A stretch of DNA of 36,524 nucleotides. Source: RHKX01 sp035759925. GTDB lineage: Bacteria; Actinomycetota; Thermoleophilia; Solirubrobacterales; 70-9. The first letter of the stretch is position 1; every line of letters starts with the position of its first letter. Made by a program: the position numbers and the translations under genes. Positions 7,075 to 15,295 of the stretch are shown piece after piece. The stretch covers positions 1 through 36,524 of the forward strand of contig DASTTY010000106.1 of the NCBI GenBank assembly GCA_035759925.1, written 5' to 3'. The notes beneath the pieces were generated by a model that saw only the letters and a program-made list of their open reading frames with translations, ran no database searches and was not told the DNA's origin.

Positions 7075-8859
7075 ATGGCAACGGTAGAGACACCGAAGAG
7101 CGACCAGAAGGTGATGGTCAAGGAGATGTCGTGGGATCCGATCACCCGGATCGTCGGCAGCCTCGGCATCCACACCGAGATCGACTTCTCCAACCAGACG
7201 GTCAACAAGTGCTACTCGACGTCGATGATCTTCCGCGGGTTCGACATCTTCATGAAGGGGATCGACCCGCGCGACGCGCACTTCATCACCAGCCGGATCT
7301 GCGGCATCTGCGGGGACAATCACTGCACCTGCTCCTGCCTGAACCAGAACATGGCCTACGGGGTGAAGCCGCCGCCGCTCGGCGACCTCGCGTTCAACCT
7401 CGCGGAGACCGCGGACTACATGTTCGACCACGCGATCTTCAACGACTGCATGTGCAACGTCGACTTCTGCGAGCAGATGGTCAAGGAGACGAACCCGAGC
7501 CTGCTCGCGAAGGCCGAGAGCACCGCGGCGCCACACTCGGACGTGCACGGCTACCGGACGATCGCCGACATCATGCGCGGGCTCAACCCGTTCACCGGCG
7601 ACTTCTACCTGGAGACGCTGCAGGTGGCGCGCTACACGCGCGAGATGTACTGCCTGTTCGGGGGCCGGCACACGCACCCGTCGACGATCATGCCCGGCGG
7701 CTGCAGTGCCCAGATCACCCATCAGACGCTGACCGACTACTACGTGCGGCTGATGCGGTACTTCGAGTACTGCAAGCGGACCGTGCCCATGCACGACGAC
7801 CTCTACGACTTCTTCCTCGAGGAGTTGCCGGGCTACGACATGGTCGGCTTCCGCGAGACCGACCTGGTCTGCTGGGGCTCGTTCGACGATCCGGATTACG
7901 TCGACTACTCGTACGCGAACATGAACGAGTGGGGCAACCACCGGTACGTGACGCCGGGGCTGGTCTTCGGCGGCGAGCTGATCACCACCGATCTCGTCGA
8001 CATCAACCTGGCGATCCGGATCCTGCTCGGGTCGTCCTACTTCGACGACTGGACCGAGAGCCAGGCGCCGTTCGTGACCAAGGACCCGCTCGGAAACCCG
8101 GTCGACGCCCGGCATCCGTGGAACAAGGTGACCCTGCCGAAGCCGCAGAAGCGCGACTTCAACGACAAGTACAGCTGGGTCGTCTCGCCGCGGATGTACG
8201 ACGAGCGCAACGAGCGCTACGTCGCCTGCGACACCGGCGGCGGGCCGTTCGCCCGCCAGTGGGTGACCGCGAAGGCCGGCAAGGTCGACTTCGGTTACTG
8301 CAAGGCGACCGGCGACAGCATCCAGATGGTCCTGCCGAAGACGGCCGGCATGCCGGAGATGGAGCTCGAGTGGAAGCTGCCGGAGAAGTCGAACGCGATC
8401 GAGCGCGACCGCGCCCGCTCCTACCACGAGGCCTACTCGGCGCTGGTCGGCCTGCACTGCCTCGAGCGCGCGTTCAAGGAGGTCCGGGCGGGCCGGACGA
8501 AGTCCTGGAAGGACTTCGAGGTCCCCGAGCAGGCGGTCAGCTGCGGGTTCCACGAGGCCGCGCGCGGCGTTCTCAGTCATCACATGGTGATCGAGGAGGG
8601 CAAGATCGCGAACTACCAGCCCTACCCGCCGACGCCGTGGAACGCCAGCGTCCGCGACAGCCACGGGACCCCGGGCCCGTACGAGGATGCCGTGCAGAAC
8701 ACGCCGATCTTCGAGGAGAACGGTCCCGAGGACTTCAAGGGCGTCGACATCATGCGCGCCGTGCGCAGCTTCGACCCCTGCCTGCCTTGCGGAGTTCACA
8801 TGTACGACGGCGCCGGCCGGGTCCGCAAGGTGATGCACACGCCGACCGGGATGTGCTGA
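7075..8859 (+). CDS. hhyL: [NiFe] hydrogenase large subunit, group 1h-like
   Basis: The large subunit holds the Ni-Fe(CN)2CO centre that splits H2. The 594-aa product has the L1 motif RICGICGDNHCT (Cys76, Cys79) and the L2 motif DPCLPCGVHMY (Cys569, Cys572). His575 is the expected cleavage point, leaving a 19-residue C-terminal peptide to be removed by the protease encoded at 12352. The L2 form with CGVH rather than CAVH is what I associate with actinobacterial high-affinity hydrogenases (groups 1h/5). The ATG follows GTCAGGAGG (7060-7068). The protein is rich in Tyr and Trp and has no export signal. Confidence 0.95.
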   Translation: MATVETPKSDQKVMVKEMSWDPITRIVGSLGIHTEIDFSNQTVNKCYSTSMIFRGFDIFMKGIDPRDAHFITSRICGICGDNHCTCSCLNQNMAYGVKPPPLGDLAFNLAETADYMFDHAIFNDCMCNVDFCEQMVKETNPSLLAKAESTAAPHSDVHGYRTIADIMRGLNPFTGDFYLETLQVARYTREMYCLFGGRHTHPSTIMPGGCSAQITHQTLTDYYVRLMRYFEYCKRTVPMHDDLYDFFLEELPGYDMVGFRETDLVCWGSFDDPDYVDYSYANMNEWGNHRYVTPGLVFGGELITTDLVDINLAIRILLGSSYFDDWTESQAPFVTKDPLGNPVDARHPWNKVTLPKPQKRDFNDKYSWVVSPRMYDERNERYVACDTGGGPFARQWVTAKAGKVDFGYCKATGDSIQMVLPKTAGMPEMELEWKLPEKSNAIERDRARSYHEAYSALVGLHCLERAFKEVRAGRTKSWKDFEVPEQAVSCGFHEAARGVLSHHMVIEEGKIANYQPYPPTPWNASVRDSHGTPGPYEDAVQNTPIFEENGPEDFKGVDIMRAVRSFDPCLPCGVHMYDGAGRVRKVMHTPTGMC

Positions 8860-9792
8860 ATGGCGGCTCGCGAGGCAGCGCCGGAGGAGCTGATCGACCG
8901 CTTCCGGGAGCTTCACGCCGACCTCGAGCGGATCGAGGACCCGCGGGCCCGGGCCGGCTGCGAGGAGCTGATCGCGGTCGTCCTCGATCTCTACGGCGAG
9001 GGGCTGCGGCGGATCTTCGCCGCCCTCGAGGACGGCGGCGAGCCTGCCGCCGGGCTCCGTGAGCAGCTCGCCGACGACGGGGTCGTCGCGAGCCTGATGC
9101 TGATCCACGACCTCTATCCGGTGCCGCTCGCCGAGCGGGTCGGCGAGGCGCTCGACAGCGTCCGGCCCTACATGGAGTCGCACGGCGGCGACGTCGAGCT
9201 GCTCGCGGTCGAGGACGGCATCGCCAGGATCCGCCTGTCGGGGAGCTGTGACGGCTGCCCGGCATCCGCATCGACGCTCGAGCTGGCGATCAAGCAGGCC
9301 CTCGACGCCCGCGCTCCCGACCTCGAGGCGCTCGAGGTCGAAGGCGGGGTCGCGAGCCCCGGGATCGACGCCGCGGCCGACGGGATGGAGCTGCCGGTCG
9401 TGCAGACGCCGGCTGCGAACGGAGCCGTGGCCGGACCGGTGAGCGCGGACGCTGCGGCGGGAGAGGCCCCGATCGGGCTGCCGTCCTGGTTCGGGATCGA
9501 CGGGGTCGCCGGCCTCGAAGACGGGGAGCTGACTTCGACCGCGGCTGCGGGCCTGCCGCTGGTGGTCGCCAACGTGGACGGAAAGCTGCTCGCCTACCGG
9601 GACGCTTGCGCGGAATGCGGCGGCCCGCTCGAGCGCGGCGTCCTCGCCGACGGCGTCCTCGCCTGCCCGGGCTGCTCGCGCCGCTACTACCTGCCGCGGG
9701 CGGGGCGCTCGCTCGACGATCAGCGCCTGCAGCTCGAGCCGGTCCCGCTGCTGCGCGAGAACGGCGCCGTCCGGGTGGCCGTCGCGACGTGA
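8860..9792 (+). CDS. NifU C-terminal (NFU) domain fused to a four-cysteine Rieske-like domain
   Basis: This 310-aa protein starts immediately after the large subunit stop. An N-terminal helical region (about 1-95) precedes an NFU domain (about 96-165) with RPYMESHGGDVELL and the cluster-transfer pair Cys130/Cys133 in SCDGCPAS. An Ala/Gly/Pro linker (about 175-215) leads to a beta-rich C-terminal domain (about 220-300). There CAECGGPLERGVL...CPGCSRRYYL aligns by eye with a Rieske domain, but both His positions are lost and the residues are Cys250, Cys253, Cys269, Cys272. It may deliver Fe-S clusters to the hydrogenase, carry electrons from it, or bind zinc. NFU and Rieske-type genes accompany other actinobacterial uptake hydrogenases. 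Confidence 0.85.
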   Translation: MAAREAAPEELIDRFRELHADLERIEDPRARAGCEELIAVVLDLYGEGLRRIFAALEDGGEPAAGLREQLADDGVVASLMLIHDLYPVPLAERVGEALDSVRPYMESHGGDVELLAVEDGIARIRLSGSCDGCPASASTLELAIKQALDARAPDLEALEVEGGVASPGIDAAADGMELPVVQTPAANGAVAGPVSADAAAGEAPIGLPSWFGIDGVAGLEDGELTSTAAAGLPLVVANVDGKLLAYRDACAECGGPLERGVLADGVLACPGCSRRYYLPRAGRSLDDQRLQLEPVPLLRENGAVRVAVAT

Positions 9793-10460
9793 ACGGCCAG
9801 GCCGACCTGGTCGGTGGCCTGCGCCGGCTCGCCGGACGCAGCGGCGCGACGATGACCGTCGCCGGCGATGTGGTGGCTGCGGGCGAGGAGCGCTGCGAGC
9901 TCTGCGGCGCCGGCCTGCCGACCGATCACCGGCACCTGATCGACCTCGACGACCGTCGCCTGCTCTGTGCCTGCGAGACCTGCTGGTCGGTCCGCTCCGG
10001 CGAGGCGCGCTTCCGGCCCGCGGGTGCCCGCACGGAGTGGCTCGGCGACTTCGACCTTCCCGACGAGGCGTGGACTAGCTTCGCCATCCCGGTCGGGCTC
10101 GCGTTCTTCATGCGGACCGGCGAGCCGGAGCGGGTGTTCGCCCTCTACCCGAGCCCGGCGGGGGCGACCGAATCGGAGATCGACCCGGACGCATGGGAGC
10201 GCCTGCAGGCGCTCAACCCCGCCCTCGACCGGCTCGAGCCGGATTCCGAGGCATTGATCGTCAACCGGATGTCGGATCCCCACCAGCACGCGGTCGTCCC
10301 GATCGACGAGTGCTACCGGCTCGTCGGGATGATCAAGTCGAGCTGGGAGGGGATCTCCGGCGGTCCGGGCCCGGAGGAGGCGATCGGGCGGTTCTTCGCC
10401 GAGCTCCGGGTCAAGGCCGCGACCGGCGGCGAGCTGCGGGGGTTCGGCGGCGATGTCTGA
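9789..10460 (+). CDS. DUF5947-type hydrogenase-locus protein
   Basis: This 223-aa protein starts at a GTG overlapping the previous stop (GTGA). Cys36 and Cys39 (CELCG) with Cys60, Cys62 and Cys65 (CACETC) suggest a zinc-ribbon or metal site in the first third. The middle has WLGDFDLPDEAWTSFAIPVGLAFF and the C-terminal half has NRMSDPHQHAVVPIDECYRLVGMIKSSWEGISGG. I recognise this as the DUF5947 family that recurs in actinobacterial hydrogenase clusters; that identification is from memory. The function is unknown. Position between structural and maturation genes suggests an assembly or accessory role. Confidence 0.8.
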   Translation: MNGQADLVGGLRRLAGRSGATMTVAGDVVAAGEERCELCGAGLPTDHRHLIDLDDRRLLCACETCWSVRSGEARFRPAGARTEWLGDFDLPDEAWTSFAIPVGLAFFMRTGEPERVFALYPSPAGATESEIDPDAWERLQALNPALDRLEPDSEALIVNRMSDPHQHAVVPIDECYRLVGMIKSSWEGISGGPGPEEAIGRFFAELRVKAATGGELRGFGGDV

Positions 10461-11199
10461 GGGCGATCGCCTCGGCGTCGAGCCGCGACCGCGGCCTGCC
10501 GACATGCTCGCCGAGGGACCCGACCGGGCGCCGCCGCTCGACCGCCCGGACCCGGAGTTCGAGATCGTCGCCGCCCGCGGACTCGAGCGGACCGCGACAC
10601 CAACGCTGAGCCTGACCGCTCGGATCATTGACGAGTCCGGCATCGAGATCTACACGGCGGCGCTGTCGGTGCTGCTGACGATCGAGCCCGGCCGGCGCCG
10701 CCACGAGCCGGCCGAGCGGGAGCGGTTGGTCGAGCTGTTCGGCGAGCCCGAGCGATGGCAGGCGACGACGGAGGCGCTCCGCTGGACGCAGGTCGACGTC
10801 CTCGCCCCGAGCTTCAGCGGCGAGACCCTTCTCGAGATCCCGGTTCCCTGCAGCTTCGACCACGAGATCGCGGCCACCAAGTACTTCGCCGGCCTCGGCG
10901 ACGGCGTGATCCCGCTGCGGCTGCACTTCAACGGGACGGTCTTCTACCGGGGGCACGGCGAGCGCCTCCAGATGATGCCGCTGCCATGGGACCGGTCGAC
11001 CCGCTTCGACCTGCCGGTGTCGACGTGGAGCGGGATGATCGAGCGCCACTACCCGGAGGGGGCCTGGATCCGCGTCTCCGACGAGACGCTGAAGCGGCTT
11101 GGACGGCTGAAGTCGAGCGCGGCCGGCAGTCCGACGTTCGACGGCTGCGTCGCCGGGCTCCTCGATCGCGACCGTGAGGGAGGGGGCGACGATGAATGA
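10453..11199 (+). CDS. DUF6084-like conserved hydrogenase-locus protein
   Basis: This 248-aa protein overlaps the preceding gene by 8 nt and the following one by 8 nt. After a Pro/Arg/Asp-rich disordered start (1-35), it has a beta-rich body: FEIVAARGLERTATPTLSLTARI, EIYTAALSVLLTIEPGRRRH, WTQVDVLAPSFSGETLLEIPVPCSFD. A third block reads PLRLHFNGTVFYRGHGERLQMMPLPWD. No cofactor motif or membrane segment is visible. It resembles the DUF6084 family I recall from actinobacterial hydrogenase operons, but I am not certain of the number. Tight coupling to its neighbours implies a role in making or serving the hydrogenase. Confidence 0.75.
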   Translation: MSEGDRLGVEPRPRPADMLAEGPDRAPPLDRPDPEFEIVAARGLERTATPTLSLTARIIDESGIEIYTAALSVLLTIEPGRRRHEPAERERLVELFGEPERWQATTEALRWTQVDVLAPSFSGETLLEIPVPCSFDHEIAATKYFAGLGDGVIPLRLHFNGTVFYRGHGERLQMMPLPWDRSTRFDLPVSTWSGMIERHYPEGAWIRVSDETLKRLGRLKSSAAGSPTFDGCVAGLLDRDREGGGDDE

Positions 11200-12355
11200 G
11201 GCGGCCGAGCAACTCGCCGACTCGCTGCTCTACGAGGGCTACGCCCTCTATCCCTACACCCCGGGCACGACCAAGAACGCGACCCCGACGCCGTTCGGGA
11301 TCGCCTATCCGCCGGCCTACGCGGCCGCACAGCGAGCCGCGTTCGACCACGTCCGGGTCGAGGTCGTCGTCCTGCCCGCGGCGGCCGGGGGGACGGCCGA
11401 GATCGAGGCGGCAGCCGTCTTCCTGCTCTCCGAAGGGCCCGACAACCGCGCCCGTCCTCGCCGGATCGGTGTCGCGCGGACGCCGCTGGAGGAGTTGATC
11501 GCGAGCCCGGGCGAGGCCGAGTTCGCGTTCGGTGGCGTCGGTGGCGTCAGCGGCCGGATCGAGCTCAGCGCCTCACCGGCGGAGGGCGGATCGACGCGGG
11601 TCCGTGCGACGGTCGCCAACTCGACCCCGCTGGCGCCATCGGAGGCTCAGGGGATGGACCGCGCGGCCGCGTTGCGCCGTTCGCTGCTCTCCTGCCAGAC
11701 GCTTCTCGGGCTGCGCGGCGCCCGATTCGTGTCGCCGCTCGAGGACGAGGGCGAGGTCGGCCGCGCCGTGCAGGGCTGCGAGAACGTCAACACCTGGCCG
11801 GTCCTCGCCTCGCCCGATGACGACGCCGTGCTCGGCGCCGCGATCCTCCTCCCCGACCATCCCGCGATCGCCGCCGAGAGCCGGGTCAACACGTTCGACA
11901 ACACCGAGATCGAGGAGGCGCTCCTGCTCCACGTGCGGACGCTCAGCGACGCCGAGCGGGAGGCGATCGAGGAGCAGGACGATCCGATCGTCCGCTCGAT
12001 GATCGATCGGGCCGGCTCGACGACCGCCGAGGAGATGCTCGCCCTGCACGGGATGATGCGGGAGGACCCGCCTGCGAGCGCTGGAGCGGAGGTCAGGGGC
12101 GAGCGCGAGCTCACGGTCGGCGATCGCAGCTTCCGGCTCGACGGCAAGGTCGTGCTCCGGCCCGGCTCCGGCGGCGACCCCTACGACGGGATGATGGACG
12201 GCCGGACGGCGACGATCAGGCGCATCTACATCGATTACGACGGCCGTCCGCATCTCGGGGTGACGATCGACGACGACCCGATGGCCGAGGTCCTCGACGA
12301 GAGCGGCCGCTACCTGTTCTTCTTCCCGGACGAGGTCGAGGAGGCGAACGGATGA
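11192..12355 (+). CDS. Conserved-looking hydrogenase-locus protein of unknown function (387 aa)
   Basis: The start ATG 11192 follows a purine-rich GAGGGAGGGGG stretch (11175-11185) and overlaps the previous stop by 8 nt; an upstream GTG at 11174 is less likely. The N-terminus (LADSLLYEGYALYPYTPGTTKNATPTPFGIAYPPAY) is followed by an alpha/beta body with few cysteines. The distinct C-terminal module (about 295-387) contains GDRSFRLDGKVVLRPG, GRTATIRRIYIDYDGRPHLGVTIDDDP and GRYLFFFPDEVEE. No catalytic motif is recognised. I recall proteins with this DDDP...FxPDEVE tail from other actinobacterial hydrogenase loci. It ends coupled to the protease gene (ATGA), consistent with a large-subunit maturation or scaffold role. 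Confidence 0.8.
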   Translation: MNEAAEQLADSLLYEGYALYPYTPGTTKNATPTPFGIAYPPAYAAAQRAAFDHVRVEVVVLPAAAGGTAEIEAAAVFLLSEGPDNRARPRRIGVARTPLEELIASPGEAEFAFGGVGGVSGRIELSASPAEGGSTRVRATVANSTPLAPSEAQGMDRAAALRRSLLSCQTLLGLRGARFVSPLEDEGEVGRAVQGCENVNTWPVLASPDDDAVLGAAILLPDHPAIAAESRVNTFDNTEIEEALLLHVRTLSDAEREAIEEQDDPIVRSMIDRAGSTTAEEMLALHGMMREDPPASAGAEVRGERELTVGDRSFRLDGKVVLRPGSGGDPYDGMMDGRTATIRRIYIDYDGRPHLGVTIDDDPMAEVLDESGRYLFFFPDEVEEANG

Positions 12356-12879
12356 CCGGCGGCAAGCGGATCCTCGTGGCCGGCATCGGCAACGCCTGGA
12401 TGAAGGACGACGGCTTCGGCGGCCGGGTCGCCGAGCGCCTCGAGGCGCGCGAGCTGCCCGATGGGGTGGCCGTGTTCGACTTCGGGACCGGCGGGCTCGA
12501 TCTCGCCTACGAGGTGATGCGCGGCTACGACGCCCTCGTGCTCGTCGACGTCAGCCGCAAGGGCGGTGAGGCCGGCACCCTCTACGTGATGGACGCCGAC
12601 CCCGACGATGTCGAGCCGATCGGCGACGGCGAGGTGGTCAGCCCGCACGCCATGGACCCGCACACGGTGCTCCGGTTCGTCAAGACCGTCGGCGGCTGGC
12701 CGGGCCGGATCCTCGTGATCGCCTGCGAGCCCGGGACCGTCGAGGAGATGGGCCTCGAGCTCTCGCCGGCGGTCGCCGACGCCGTCGGGCGGGCCGTCGA
12801 CCTCGTCCTCGAGACGGTCGACGAGCTGCTCGGCGACGCAGCCTGGGAGCAGGACCGCGAGGTGGCCTCCGATGCATGA
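12352..12879 (+). CDS. hupD: Hydrogenase maturation protease (HupD/HyaD family)
   Basis: This nickel-dependent endopeptidase removes the C-terminal tail of the large subunit after nickel insertion. The 175-aa product has the family opening ILVAGIGNAWMKDDGFGGRVAERL. Asp20 sits at the position of the first nickel ligand and Asp66 (LVLVDVS) at the second; His99 or His104 (SPHAMDPH) likely serves as the third. GEAGTLYVMD and ACEPGTVEEMGLELSPAV are also typical. Its substrate would be the large subunit at 7075, cleaved after His575. The start ATG overlaps the preceding stop by 4 nt and the end overlaps hypA by 8 nt. Confidence 0.94.
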   Translation: MTGGKRILVAGIGNAWMKDDGFGGRVAERLEARELPDGVAVFDFGTGGLDLAYEVMRGYDALVLVDVSRKGGEAGTLYVMDADPDDVEPIGDGEVVSPHAMDPHTVLRFVKTVGGWPGRILVIACEPGTVEEMGLELSPAVADAVGRAVDLVLETVDELLGDAAWEQDREVASDA

Positions 12880-13306
12880 GCTGTCGATCTCGAGCGCCGT
12901 CGTCGAGACCGCCCTGGCGCATGCCGGTGGACGCCGGATCTCGACGGTGAACGTCCGGGTCGGGCGGCTCCGGCAGGTCGTACCGGAGTCGCTCGCGTTC
13001 TACTTCGGGATCGTCAGCCGCGACACCGATTGCGAGGACGCGAGCCTCGAGCTCGAGCTGATCGACGCGCTGATGGGCTGCGACTGCTGCGGGCAGGAGT
13101 GGGATCCGGCGCCCCCCGCCGAGCCCGCGATCCATTCGGGACTCGAATCGATGTCGCTCTTGCCCCAGTTCCGGTGCCCGGCCTGCGAGGGCGTCGGCGC
13201 TCGCGTGCTTCGCGGCGAGGAGCTCGAGGTCGAGTCGATCGAGGTCGAGGACGGAGACCCGGAACCCGACCGATCGCCGAGCGGGCGTGCCGCAACGCCG
13301 GGCTGA
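12872..13306 (+). CDS. hypA: Nickel metallochaperone HypA
   Basis: HypA passes nickel to the large subunit with HypB. Met1-His2-Glu3 is the conserved nickel-binding N-terminus and fixes the start at ATG 12872. The zinc site is formed by C70-x2-C73 and C102-x2-C105. The product is 144 aa, somewhat longer than the usual 110-120. The extra length comes from a 20-residue insertion between the zinc cysteine pairs (DPAPPAEPAIHSGLES) and an acidic C-terminal tail (VESIEVEDGDPEPD). It overlaps hupD by 8 nt and is followed by hypB after 29 nt. Confidence 0.93.
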   Translation: MHELSISSAVVETALAHAGGRRISTVNVRVGRLRQVVPESLAFYFGIVSRDTDCEDASLELELIDALMGCDCCGQEWDPAPPAEPAIHSGLESMSLLPQFRCPACEGVGARVLRGEELEVESIEVEDGDPEPDRSPSGRAATPG

Positions 13307-13335
13307 CCGATCAAGCTGAACGAAAAGGAGATTCG

Positions 13336-14013
13336 ATGCACCGCACCAAGATCAAGATCGCCGAGGACGCGCTCGACGCCAACACGACGATCGCGACGGC
13401 GAACCGGGCTGACTTCGATCGCGCCGGAGTCGCCGTCGTCAACCTGATGAGCGCGCCCGGAGCGGGCAAGACCTCGCTGCTCGAGCGCGCCCTTGCCGGC
13501 GCCGACGTCCGGGTCGGCGTGCTCGAGGGCGACGTCCAGGGATCGATGGACGCCGACCGGATCTCGGCGCTCCACGTCCCGGTCGTCCAGCTCAACACCG
13601 ACGGCGGCTTCGGCGGCGAGTGCCACCTCGACGCCAACATGGTCCGCTCGGCGTTGCCCGACTTCGACCTCGACGACCTCGACCTGCTCGTGGTCGAGAA
13701 CGTCGGCAACCTCGTCTGCCCGGCAGAGTTCCGGATCGGCGAGGACGCCAAGGCGATGATCTGCTCGGTCACCGAGGGCGAGGACAAGCCGATCAAGTAC
13801 CCGCTGATGTTCCGGACGTGCGACATCGTCGCCGTCAACAAGATCGACCTGCTCCCGCACCTCGACTTCGACCTCGACCTGCTGCTCGACAACATCGCCG
13901 CGGTCAATCCCGATGCGGAGGTCATGCGGGTCAGCGCCAGGACCGGCGAGGGGATCGCGGACTTCCGAAACTGGCTGCTCGGGGTGGGCGGACGCGACGA
14001 GGTGCCGGCGTGA
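13336..14013 (+). CDS. hypB: Hydrogenase nickel-incorporation GTPase HypB
   Basis: HypB is a SIMIBI-class GTPase that drives nickel insertion. The 225-aa product has the P-loop SAPGAGKT (39-46), the metal-binding Cys97-His98 in GGECHLDANMV, Cys129 in VGNLVCP, and NKID (169-172). It lacks the N-terminal poly-His nickel-storage stretch of some HypBs, and no CxxCGC motif is present. The frame is open upstream, but ATG 13336 has AAAAGGAG (13323-13330) at good spacing and gives the usual MHRTKIKIAEDAL opening. Its stop overlaps the next GTG (GTGA). Confidence 0.96.
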   Translation: MHRTKIKIAEDALDANTTIATANRADFDRAGVAVVNLMSAPGAGKTSLLERALAGADVRVGVLEGDVQGSMDADRISALHVPVVQLNTDGGFGGECHLDANMVRSALPDFDLDDLDLLVVENVGNLVCPAEFRIGEDAKAMICSVTEGEDKPIKYPLMFRTCDIVAVNKIDLLPHLDFDLDLLLDNIAAVNPDAEVMRVSARTGEGIADFRNWLLGVGGRDEVPA

Positions 14014-15293
14014 CCGAAGCCCTGGAGGGCACCGAGGCGACCTCCCAGCCTGGAGAGGTCGCGCTGCCGCTCGACTCCGAGCAGGCGGCGGCGACGCTCG
14101 AGGGCCTCGCCGAGGCGCGCACCGAGGCCAACCGGGAGTTCTTCGCGCGTGAGTCGGAGCGGCTCGCCCGCTGCTGTCACCGGATGGCGGAGCGCTTCGC
14201 ACGCGGGGGGCGACTGATCGCGCTCGGGGCGTCCCCGACGGCACGATCCGACGCCCGTCACGTCTCGGTCGAGTTCGTTCACCCGGTGATCGTCGGCAAG
14301 CGGGCGCTGCCGGCACTCGCGGTGACCGCCGAGGGCGGATCGGTCGCCGCCCGCGCCGCAGAGCTGATCGAGCCCGACGACATCGTGATCGGCTTCGGCG
14401 AGGGCGAGGAGGCCGGCGACGAGGTCACCGGCGCGCTCGGCCGGGCTCGGGACGGGGGAGCGCTGACGCTCGGCTTCCCGGCCCCGGCGGCGACCGAATC
14501 CGGGCCCGCGGCGGAGTGGAGCTTCGCCGCGCCCGGCGAGGACGCGTTCGTGCGGCAGGAGGTCGTCGAGACGGCCTACCACGTGCTCTGGGAGCTGGTT
14601 CACGTCTTCTTCGACCACCGCGGACTGCTCGAGGGGCGCGAATCGCGGGCCGAGGCCGACCCCGGTGCGGCGGGCTTCCTCTATCCGTTCCTCGCCGAGG
14701 CCGAGCGCGACCTCGACGCGGTGATCGATGACGTCTGCCGCTCCGCCCTCGCCAAGTCCGAGGAGGTCGGGGGGCTGCGCCGCGAAAGCCTCGAGGACAA
14801 CGCCGAGGTCCTCCTCGCTGCGACGGCGGAGCTCCGCGCGAAGCTCGGGAGCGGCGGCAGGCTGCTCGCGATCGGCAACGGCGGCTCGGCGACCGACGCG
14901 ATGGACGTCGTCGCCGACTTCCGCTCCGACGGCGGCGGGCGCTGGACGCCTCGCCGCGCCATCGACCTGACCGAGGACTCGCCGATCCTGACTGCGGTCG
15001 CCAACGACATCGGCGTCGCCGAGATCTTCCAGCGACAGGTGATCGCCTACGGTCGCCCCGGAGACGTCCTGATCGCGTTCTCGACCAGCGGCGGCTCGGA
15101 GAACCTCCTCTCGGCACTTGCCGAGGCTCGCAAGCTGGGCGTCGCGACGATCGCCATGGCCGGCTACGGGGGCGGAGCGATCGCGGAAGGGGGCCTCGCC
15201 GATCACGTCGTCGTGACCGACTCGCAGAACATCCCGCGGATCCAGGAGGCCCAGGCGAGCGCCTACCACGGCCTCCGCGAGCTGGTCGGCTAG
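14010..15293 (+). CDS. Double SIS-domain protein, GmhA (phosphoheptose isomerase)-like, in the hyp operon
   Basis: This 427-aa protein starts at a GTG overlapping the hypB stop. The C-terminal half (about 235-427) is a sugar-isomerase (SIS) domain of GmhA type. It has AIGNGGSATDAMDVVADF (GNGGS at 289-293), AVANDIGVAEIFQRQV, IAFSTSGGSENLLSALAEARKLG and HVVVTDSQNIPRIQEAQASAYHGL. The N-terminal half (about 30-225) looks like a second, degenerate SIS domain with LIALGASPTARSDARHVSVEF but no intact phosphosugar loop. No heptose-pathway gene is nearby. Its place between hypB and hypF suggests a hydrogenase-related job; GmhA-like genes have been noted in actinobacterial hyp clusters. A real sugar-phosphate substrate is unproven. 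Confidence 0.85.
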   Translation: MTEALEGTEATSQPGEVALPLDSEQAAATLEGLAEARTEANREFFARESERLARCCHRMAERFARGGRLIALGASPTARSDARHVSVEFVHPVIVGKRALPALAVTAEGGSVAARAAELIEPDDIVIGFGEGEEAGDEVTGALGRARDGGALTLGFPAPAATESGPAAEWSFAAPGEDAFVRQEVVETAYHVLWELVHVFFDHRGLLEGRESRAEADPGAAGFLYPFLAEAERDLDAVIDDVCRSALAKSEEVGGLRRESLEDNAEVLLAATAELRAKLGSGGRLLAIGNGGSATDAMDVVADFRSDGGGRWTPRRAIDLTEDSPILTAVANDIGVAEIFQRQVIAYGRPGDVLIAFSTSGGSENLLSALAEARKLGVATIAMAGYGGGAIAEGGLADHVVVTDSQNIPRIQEAQASAYHGLRELVG

Positions 15294-15295
15294 CC

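Noticed and set aside
7060..9183. 707-aa minus-strand open frame antisense to the hydrogenase large subunit
   Set aside because: The plus strand encodes a complete hydrogenase subunit with all motifs. The antisense translation has no domain and follows the composition of a shadow frame.
14010..15293. Annotation as a heptose-pathway phosphoheptose isomerase
   Set aside because: No other heptose gene is nearby. The protein has two SIS domains with one degenerate and is coupled to hyp genes, so only the fold is claimed.
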